Shown piece after piece: positions 58,733-64,000 of a stretch of 64,000 nucleotides of DNA. The DNA is taken from positions 536,768-600,767 of the forward strand of contig NZ_SODV01000002.1 in NCBI RefSeq assembly GCF_004366355.1, written 5' to 3'. The position numbers and the translations under genes were made by a program. Each line of letters opens with the position of its first letter. The stretch's first letter is position 1. The notes below the pieces were generated by a model. That model was not told where the DNA came from and searched no databases. It saw nothing but the letters and a program-made list of their open reading frames with translations. The DNA comes from Dinghuibacter silviterrae (GTDB lineage: Bacteria > Bacteroidota > Bacteroidia > Chitinophagales > Chitinophagaceae).

Positions 58733-59446
58733 TTATCCCCGCCGCCGGCCGAACGCGGCTGCCCCTGCCGTCGAGTCCCGGTCCCCGGCCGTCGTATCCG
58801 ACGCAAGCAGAATGTCCTTCTCCGGGTCCGCCCACCCCCGGCGCACGATTATGTCCTTCCCTTCGGGCCCCGACCGCATGGTACACAACAGTATATACAC
58901 CCCATTGGGGGTAAGGTACCCCCCGGAAGCCCTCCCGGGTACCCGCGCCAGCGGCGGACTCAGGGGCTTCCTCCGCACCGAGTTGACCACATCCAGGGCA
59001 TAGTGTACACAATTGAAACTTAGGATAGAATACCGCCGGCCGGCATCCTCGCGAAGGCGGACCAGGAGCGTATCCCAGGCACCAGCCGTCAGCCGCAGGC
59101 GGATGCCCGCGTTATAGACATGACCGTGGTTGTCGGCCAGACGGGACTTTACGGGCAGCCCGGTGGTAAATGCCAGGAAAGGGGACCGTGCGTAAAAACC
59201 CAGGTATTCGACGACCCGGGTGGTGTCGGTGGTTTTGGATAAACCGAGGAAAACGTGACCCAGCCGGCCCCGCGGCCAGGTGAACAACGCCCGGGGGTGG
59301 GCCGTGTCGGGTATGGACACGAGCAGCTCCACGGTATACCGGGTAGACGGTCCGGAAGGGACGCGGGAAAAGGTGTCCAGGTTTTGTCCCGTACAGGGGT
59401 TGATGCCCGCGAGTAGCACGATGGCGGCGGCAACTATTTTGACCAT
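58733..59446 (-). CDS. Secreted protein, possible papain-like (NlpC/LRAT-type) hydrolase
   Basis: 237 residues with signal peptide (MVKIVAAAIVLLAGINPCTG). RGRLGHVFLGLSK places a His near the start and ILSFNCVHYALDVVNS a Cys-centred NC-x-H-Y-A motif later. This His-then-Cys order resembles the permuted papain fold (LRAT/NlpC-like). The C-terminus is low-complexity, Gly/Ala/Arg-rich. Catalysis is inferred, not shown. Confidence 0.6.
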   Translation of the reverse strand: MVKIVAAAIVLLAGINPCTGQNLDTFSRVPSGPSTRYTVELLVSIPDTAHPRALFTWPRGRLGHVFLGLSKTTDTTRVVEYLGFYARSPFLAFTTGLPVKSRLADNHGHVYNAGIRLRLTAGAWDTLLVRLREDAGRRYSILSFNCVHYALDVVNSVRRKPLSPPLARVPGRASGGYLTPNGVYILLCTMRSGPEGKDIIVRRGWADPEKDILLASDTTAGDRDSTAGAAAFGRRRG

Positions 59447-59676
59447 AAAAATTATTTAGGATACAAAACTATCCGGCAGAGGCGCGATGAAGGACGAGGT
59501 GGCAGCGCTATTTAATAATAGACCGCTGCTTTACAGTATGCTGTGCATTATGAAGGAAGGAGTCCATCCGTATTTTCCCGGAGGTCGAAAAAAAAGTTAG
59601 GTTTTGTTTATGGAAAAATGCACCCATGAGCGTCTTATATCATCGCCCGGTTTTGATCATCCTTAAACAAAGACGT

Positions 59677-60348
59677 ATGGAAGAGCTGTTTTCAATGGAA
59701 AGGCCTTGTACTGTATTGATTGTGGAACTATGGGCGTTGATCCGGTCGGGGGTCAAACAAATCCTGGAGTCCCAGAACGAACCGGTGTACCGTTACCGGG
59801 TATTGCTTGCCCAGGACGCTTCGGAGGCGATCCGCAAGCTGACGCGGAACCCGGTCGACATCGTGCTGATGGGGGACAATGTACAAATCGGGGGCACCCC
59901 CTTGCTCATCAAGGAAATGCTGAAGGTCTACCCCGACCTTCGCATCCTCGTCATGGCGGACCTTCCGTTGTCCAACCATGTCAAGGCGGCACAGGAAGCC
60001 GGTGCATTAGGTTACCTGCACAAGAACCTTACCCACCAGGATCTACTGGAGGCCATCTGGAAGACGTATAACGGCAACGTCTATTATTCTTCTTCGGTGG
60101 CCAACCGTCTTTTGGAGGACGAGCGGATGGATTACGAAACCCGCATGAAGGCAGAGGCGAAACTGTCGAACCGGGAGCTCCAGGTACTTCGCCTGATCGC
60201 CTCGGGCATGACCACGCCCCAGATCAGCGTGGAGCTGTCGATTGGCCGGCGGACGGCGGAGACCTACAGGAAGAACCTGCTCCAGAAGACGAGGACGCAA
60301 AATGCGCCGGGGTTGGTGCGGTATGCATTTACTAATAAATTGTTATAA
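59677..60348 (+). CDS. Atypical LuxR-family response regulator (degenerate receiver)
   Basis: 223 residues from ATG 59677 (59695 also possible). The receiver-like domain reads VLIVELWALIRSGVKQIL, lacking the usual acidic pair, and PVDIVLMGDNVQIGG, where the phospho-acceptor position is Gly with Asp one residue later. The conserved Lys remains (GYLHKN). The C-terminal LuxR HTH is intact: LSNRELQVLRLIASGMTTPQ, SIGRRTAETYRKNLLQKT. Likely phosphorylation-independent. No kinase is adjacent. Confidence 0.85.
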   Translation: MEELFSMERPCTVLIVELWALIRSGVKQILESQNEPVYRYRVLLAQDASEAIRKLTRNPVDIVLMGDNVQIGGTPLLIKEMLKVYPDLRILVMADLPLSNHVKAAQEAGALGYLHKNLTHQDLLEAIWKTYNGNVYYSSSVANRLLEDERMDYETRMKAEAKLSNRELQVLRLIASGMTTPQISVELSIGRRTAETYRKNLLQKTRTQNAPGLVRYAFTNKLL

Positions 60349-60410
60349 TATGTAAAGTATGCTTTCCAATTTGGAAACTGTGAGTTACATTTAGACAAAA
60401 AAAATGTACT

Positions 60411-60887
60411 ATGGAGATGAAATTCCTTTTCCCGCACCGGTACCGGTTGATCGGTTGGATATTGGCCCTGCCGTCGGCTGCGCTGGCGATCCTGGCTTTT
60501 TACCACGACTTCGGATTCCCGTTTTTGTATTATACGTCGGGGCCCTGGAACCCGGGGTTCCAGGACGCGTACTTCCTGTTTAACCTGACGTACCATAACT
60601 TCACGGGGGACATCGCACTGATCCTGCTAATGGTGGGTTTATTGATGGTGGCTTTTTCCAGGGAGCGGGTGGAAGACGAACGGACCATACGGTTGCGGCT
60701 GGAATCATTGTTGTGGGCGTTTTATGTGAATTCGGCCCTGGTCTTGCTGGCCATTATTTTGTGTTATGGGACGATGTTCCTCGCGGTGATGGTCTATAAC
60801 ATGGTGTCGACCCTGGTGATCTTTATCGGGCGGTACCATTGGGTAATGTTTTCGGAACGCCAACACCTTAAATCCGAGGCGGTATGA
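60411..60887 (+). CDS. Four-helix membrane protein paired with an XRE regulator
   Basis: 158 residues, about four hydrophobic segments (LIGWILALPSAALAILAFYH; IALILLMVGLLMVAFS; ALVLLAIILCYGTMFLAVMV; VSTLVIFIGRYHWVMF). ATG overlaps nothing upstream; the downstream XRE gene overlaps its stop by 4 nt. Such membrane-protein/XRE pairs recall DUF2975-type modules, but the sequence is not clearly DUF2975. Function unknown. Confidence 0.72.
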   Translation: MEMKFLFPHRYRLIGWILALPSAALAILAFYHDFGFPFLYYTSGPWNPGFQDAYFLFNLTYHNFTGDIALILLMVGLLMVAFSRERVEDERTIRLRLESLLWAFYVNSALVLLAIILCYGTMFLAVMVYNMVSTLVIFIGRYHWVMFSERQHLKSEAV

Positions 60888-61084
60888 AAAACACTATAAA
60901 GGTGGAGCGCGCGATCCTGGACATCACACAGGCGCAACTGGCGGAGCGGATAAAGGTGTCGCGGCAGACGGTGAATGCGATCGAAAGCAACCGGTATGTC
61001 CCCTCGACCATCCTGGCGCTCAAGATCGCGCGGACTTTCGGGAAGAAGGTGGAGGACATTTTCTCGTTGGAAGAAAACGACTAG
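60884..61084 (+). CDS. XRE-family (Cro/CI) transcriptional regulator
   Basis: 66 residues, a single HTH: QAQLAERIKVSRQTVNAIES with VPSTILALKIARTFGKKVED. Compact YgzD/Cro-like regulators of this kind commonly accompany a small membrane protein in the same operon, as here, and may be controlled by it. ATG overlaps the previous stop (ATGA). Confidence 0.92.
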   Translation: MKNTIKVERAILDITQAQLAERIKVSRQTVNAIESNRYVPSTILALKIARTFGKKVEDIFSLEEND

Positions 61085-61087
61085 TAT

Positions 61088-61432
61088 ATGGCAACGATCA
61101 CGGTGAAGCGTATTTACGATCCACCCGCCAACACGGATGGGTACCGGGTGCTGGTGGATCGTCTTTGGCCCCGCGGGGTCAGCAAGGAGAAGGCGCACAT
61201 CGACTTATGGTTGAAGGAAGTCGCGCCTTCCACCGAACTGCGCCAGTGGTTCCACGCCCACATGGACCAATGGGAGACTTTTTCCAGGCGTTATGACGCT
61301 GAGCTGTACGGCTCGGCCGCGCTGGCGGAGTTAAAGGCCCTGGTAAAAAAGCATCCGCACGTCACCCTTTTGTATGCCTCCCGGGAGGAGACGCAAAACC
61401 ACGCCCTATTGCTGGCAAAGCTGCTGCACTAG
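61088..61432 (+). CDS. DUF488-family (YeaO-like) protein
   Basis: 114 residues. ITVKRIYDPPANTDGYRVLV followed by DRLWPRGVSKEKAHIDLWLK is the DUF488 core; TLLYASREETQNHALLLAKL closes the domain. Function unknown, possibly nucleic-acid or redox related. Begins 3 nt after the XRE gene; its stop shares CTAG with the convergent glycosidase gene. Confidence 0.92.
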   Translation: MATITVKRIYDPPANTDGYRVLVDRLWPRGVSKEKAHIDLWLKEVAPSTELRQWFHAHMDQWETFSRRYDAELYGSAALAELKALVKKHPHVTLLYASREETQNHALLLAKLLH

Positions 61433-62295
61433 TGCCCGGCATACCAACTGCCCAGGGTGGTCAACTGCCCGTTCGCGTCGACCATGGCAGAGGGCCAGAG
61501 GGCCGCGCTGTTGGGGTCGCCCGAGAACCAGGAGTACCGTTGGACGAAGGAAAGGCTGTCCAGCTTTGGCAAAAGGCTTTGCATAAAGCCCAGCACCTGA
61601 CCGGCGTTGTACACATTGTTGGTGGGGCTGGTGGCATTCCAGTCGGCGCTGGCGAATTCGGTGACCCAGATGGGTAAATGGTATTGGTTGTAGAGGGTTT
61701 GGAGCACCTGTACGAAATTATTGGCATCCAGGCCGACATACATGTGCACACAGATAAAGTCGACGCGGAGGTGTTCGGCGGCCACCGAGTCCATGAATTC
61801 CGTAAACCAAGTCACGGTGGGGTAGGAAACGGCGGGGCTGCCCAGGGGCAGGCCGATGCTTTCGAGCTGGGGCCAAAGTGCCAGCGCCTGGGAGACGGTC
61901 ATGTTAGACTGACCGGACTGGTCGGGTTCGTTAAAACCCAGGACATATTTTGCGGTGCCCTGTGTCTTCATCTGTTGGACGAGGGTGATGTTGGCCGCGG
62001 TCACATTACCGGCCCCCCAAAACATCGGTACGAATTCCATACCCTTTGGGGGCGAAGGGGGGAGGGGTGTGCCCCACGTATAGAACCATTGCGCATTGAG
62101 CGAGACGAGGTCGCCTTGCCAGGTGCCGTTGGTCGTGTTGGTGCTGAAACAGCCCCCTTTTTTGGCGGAATGAGTTGTACTGGTCGTCGACCCGGTCGTG
62201 TCGGTGGACCCGCCGGTGGTGACGGGGGTGGCGCTTTTTTTGGCGCAAGAAACCAGGATCGCCAATGTGGCCAGGAAGCAAACGGTTTTTGTCAT
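61429..62295 (-). CDS. GH128-family glycoside hydrolase, lipoprotein
   Basis: 288 residues. Lipobox in TLAILVSCAKK followed by a Thr/Ser/Gly-rich linker (about 22-47). The catalytic domain reads WFYTWGT, FVPMFWGAGN, LGFNEPDQSGQSNMTVSQAL (acid/base Glu in NEP) and LPIWVTEFASADW (nucleophile Glu). This pattern is GH128, whose members cleave beta-1,3-glucan, including fungal cell-wall glucan. Surface-exposed or periplasmic lipoprotein. Confidence 0.88.
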   Translation of the reverse strand: MTKTVCFLATLAILVSCAKKSATPVTTGGSTDTTGSTTSTTHSAKKGGCFSTNTTNGTWQGDLVSLNAQWFYTWGTPLPPSPPKGMEFVPMFWGAGNVTAANITLVQQMKTQGTAKYVLGFNEPDQSGQSNMTVSQALALWPQLESIGLPLGSPAVSYPTVTWFTEFMDSVAAEHLRVDFICVHMYVGLDANNFVQVLQTLYNQYHLPIWVTEFASADWNATSPTNNVYNAGQVLGFMQSLLPKLDSLSFVQRYSWFSGDPNSAALWPSAMVDANGQLTTLGSWYAGH

Positions 62296-62337
62296 GGGGG
62301 CATGGATTTGCGTGCCCTAAGATAGCAAAAACCGTGC

Positions 62338-63267
62338 TTAAGTGGCCGCTGGCAAATGCACCGGTATCACGAGGATATTCCCCGACCCGTTGAGGGGGCT
62401 TTGCAGCTCCCGGGTCAGGCCGTCATAATCCAGGGTATGGTCCCGGTCGCGTTTGTAAAGCCCCCGAACGCGGTTGCTTGAATAGTACAACCGGCTGCCG
62501 TCGGGGCTGACGTAGGGGGATGAGTTTCCCGCTCCGTCGTTGACCTGGGGGCCGAGCTTTTGGGCGGCGGACCAGGTGTCGCCCTGCCGGTAGGATACAT
62601 AAAGATCGTTCCCATTGATAAAGACCATGTACCGGCTGTCGGCCGATACAAAAGGATCCTGGAGACCGTCTACACCGGCAGGCAAAATGAGCCGGGGCGT
62701 CTCGTACCCGCTCCCCGTCCAACGGGCGTAGAAGCCGTTCATGCCGTTGTGTCCGTCCCTGTCGCGGGAACAGAAATAGAGGTCGCCCGAGCGTGTGACG
62801 CAGGGGGCGAAATTGCTGACGCCCTCTTCGTTAACGGGGGCGTCGAGGTGGCGGGGTTCGGACCAGCCACCGGAAGGGAGCCGGTCTACGAACCAAATGT
62901 GGAAGTTCTTGCGTGGGGCTTGACCCGCGCCTTTGACAAGCGGCCGGTTGGATATAAAAAAGAGCCTTTGGCCATCAGGGGTGATAAAGGGATCGGTGTC
63001 GTTCCAGGCCCCGGAAAACGGAAGGACCCATGGTTTGGACCAGGCGTCGCCCACGCGTTCGGACGCGCAGATCGTCCAGTAGACGCCACCGGCAGACCAA
63101 TATACGGTCCGCCCGTCGGGACTAAAAGACGTGGCCCATTCCTCGTAAGGGGTGGAAACGACCCCGGGGGCAAAGACCTGGGGCAGGGCGGTGGAATCGA
63201 CCACGGCGGTTTGCGCAAAAACGGCCGGGGAGCAGGCGGTCAAAAGAAGGACAAAGATGGTCTTCAT
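62338..63267 (-). CDS. Secreted PD40/WD40-like beta-propeller protein
   Basis: 309 residues with signal peptide (KTIFVLLLTACSPAVFAQ). Repeated blades of the TolB-like PD40 type: TSFSPDGRTVYWSAGG, PFITPDGQRLFFISNRP, VSADSRYMVFINGND and PYVSPDGSRLYYSSNRV. No enzymatic domain. These periplasmic propellers usually serve in binding or protein interaction. Same strand as the GH128 gene, 42 nt upstream of it, so possibly co-transcribed. Confidence 0.88.
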   Translation of the reverse strand: MKTIFVLLLTACSPAVFAQTAVVDSTALPQVFAPGVVSTPYEEWATSFSPDGRTVYWSAGGVYWTICASERVGDAWSKPWVLPFSGAWNDTDPFITPDGQRLFFISNRPLVKGAGQAPRKNFHIWFVDRLPSGGWSEPRHLDAPVNEEGVSNFAPCVTRSGDLYFCSRDRDGHNGMNGFYARWTGSGYETPRLILPAGVDGLQDPFVSADSRYMVFINGNDLYVSYRQGDTWSAAQKLGPQVNDGAGNSSPYVSPDGSRLYYSSNRVRGLYKRDRDHTLDYDGLTRELQSPLNGSGNILVIPVHLPAAT

Positions 63268-63360
63268 GAAGGCGAAGCTGCCGCGTTTACAGAGGAAAAA
63301 GAAAGCCCTTCAATCGTTCCCCTTTTTTATTCAACGCCCGCTGTCTACCTTCATAGGAAC

Positions 63361-64000
63361 ATGACGGACATCAAAGCAATCATCACGGGCGCCACGGGGA
63401 TGGTGGGCGAAGGCGTACTGCACGTCTGCCTCCAGGACCCGAGGGTCAGCGCCGTGCTGGTCATCAACCGCAAACCGCTGGGCATACAACACCCAAAGCT
63501 CAGGGAGGTCATCCATGCAGACTTTTTCGACCTGTCGGCGATCGAGTCGTTGCTAAGAGGGTACAATGCCTGTTTCTTTTGTCTGGGCGTTTCCTCCGTC
63601 GGGATGAAAGAGCCGGACTATTACAGGGTTACCCATACCCTGACCCTGAACGTGGCGACCTCGCTCGTACGGCTCAACCCGGACATGACCTTTTGTTACA
63701 TATCGGGGGCGGGTACCGACAGCAGCGAAAAGGGCCGGAGCATGTGGGCGAGGGTCAAGGGCAAAACGGAAAATGACCTTTTGCAACTCCCCTTCCGCCG
63801 CGCCTTTGCCTTGCGGCCGGGGTTTATAAAACCCATACCGGGGCTGCAAAACGCGCATTCGTTTTACAACTACATCAACTGGCTTTTTCCCCTGGGAAGG
63901 GCCCTGTATCCTTCGGGTTTTTGTACGCTGACCGAGCTTGGCCGGGCGATGATCCACCTGGCGGAGGAAGGGTATGACAAAAAAATATTGTCCGGGAAGG
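63361..64000 (+). CDS. NAD(P)-dependent epimerase/dehydratase-like protein (3' end beyond window)
   Basis: Open frame from ATG 63361 to the window edge, 213 codons without a stop. The N-terminus has IITGATGMVGEGVL (GxxGxxG Rossmann motif), then CFFCLGVSSVGMKEPDYYRV, FCYISGAGTDSSEKGRSMWA with the Ser, and RVKGKTENDLL in place of the usual YxxxK. It resembles the extended/atypical SDR group near NAD(P)H-binding epimerases such as the HTATIP2-like proteins. Expected total about 220-230 residues, so little is missing. Confidence 0.85.
   Translation, partial: MTDIKAIITGATGMVGEGVLHVCLQDPRVSAVLVINRKPLGIQHPKLREVIHADFFDLSAIESLLRGYNACFFCLGVSSVGMKEPDYYRVTHTLTLNVATSLVRLNPDMTFCYISGAGTDSSEKGRSMWARVKGKTENDLLQLPFRRAFALRPGFIKPIPGLQNAHSFYNYINWLFPLGRALYPSGFCTLTELGRAMIHLAEEGYDKKILSGK

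Noticed and set aside
1-64000. tRNA, rRNA, CRISPR arrays, insertion sequences, prophage
   Set aside because: Read for cloverleaf ends, spacer-repeat arrays and transposase or integrase motifs; none found. The only clear repeats are the inverted 43-bp pair and two short tandem repeats.

Overview
The window looks like chromosomal DNA of a Bacteroidota bacterium, most likely a high-GC member of the Chitinophagaceae. The evidence is the gene repertoire (DUF2723 membrane protein, GMC/gluconate-dehydrogenase-subunit-3/Gfo-Idh sugar cluster, GH89 and GH128 enzymes, TolC-type efflux operons, PD40 secreted proteins) and several promoters of the Bacteroidota type (-7 box TAnnTTTG). I see no rRNA, tRNA, CRISPR array or insertion sequence. 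Coding density is very high: many genes overlap by 4 nt, and four convergent gene pairs share their stop codons in a CTAG or TTAG tetranucleotide.

Layout. 1-3551 (minus): an edge-truncated DUF2723 membrane protein and an unusual fusion of an Asp/Asn beta-hydroxylase-like domain with a sulfotransferase-like domain. 3629-9594 (plus): Gfo/Idh oxidoreductase, TIM-barrel sugar isomerase, GMC oxidoreductase, its small subunit and an MFS transporter, a likely 3-keto-sugar/glycoside pathway. 9591-12795: secreted esterase, GT39-like transferase and PAP2 phosphatase. 12934-15476: a four-gene operon of two unrecognised proteins plus a NarL-type two-component system. 15762-16831: an AT-richer mobile mystery A/B (HTH + Fic) pair, probably horizontally acquired. 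16838-24446 (minus): small envelope proteins, then a tetR-tolC-MFP-RND efflux operon and a sigma-region-2-only small protein. 24557-27968 (minus): eutC-eutB-ethanolamine permease. 28029-34641: cold-shock protein, secreted amidohydrolase, YiaK-like dehydrogenase, CvfB-like protein, small membrane proteins and an APC permease.

34686-37697: a GH89 alpha-N-acetylglucosaminidase fused to an esterase domain. 37704-44505 (minus): a complete tetR-tolC-HlyD-ATPase-ATPase-permease-permease ABC-2 efflux operon with matching palindromic operators. 44681-49941: small metabolic and membrane genes, AraC/SDR, MFS, TMEM175 and a phosphoesterase. 50019-54351: a nicotinamide-salvage cassette (NrtR-type Nudix regulator, NadV, DUF4291, PRPP synthetase-like, DinB). 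54366-57318: TetR-SDR-DHA2 MFS with a shared palindromic operator. 57315-64000: SRPBCC, AraC, secreted proteins, an atypical LuxR regulator, a membrane protein/XRE pair, DUF488, a GH128 lipoprotein, a PD40 protein and an edge-truncated NAD(P)-binding protein.

The most novel-looking signal is a dispersed three-hairpin element. Two copies lie 28 kb apart in inverted orientation (22007-22094 and 50693-50785). Each overlaps the 3' end of a gene inside an operon and ends 25-26 nt before the next start codon. The first hairpin differs between copies by compensatory changes, and the last is a 43-bp palindrome identical in both.
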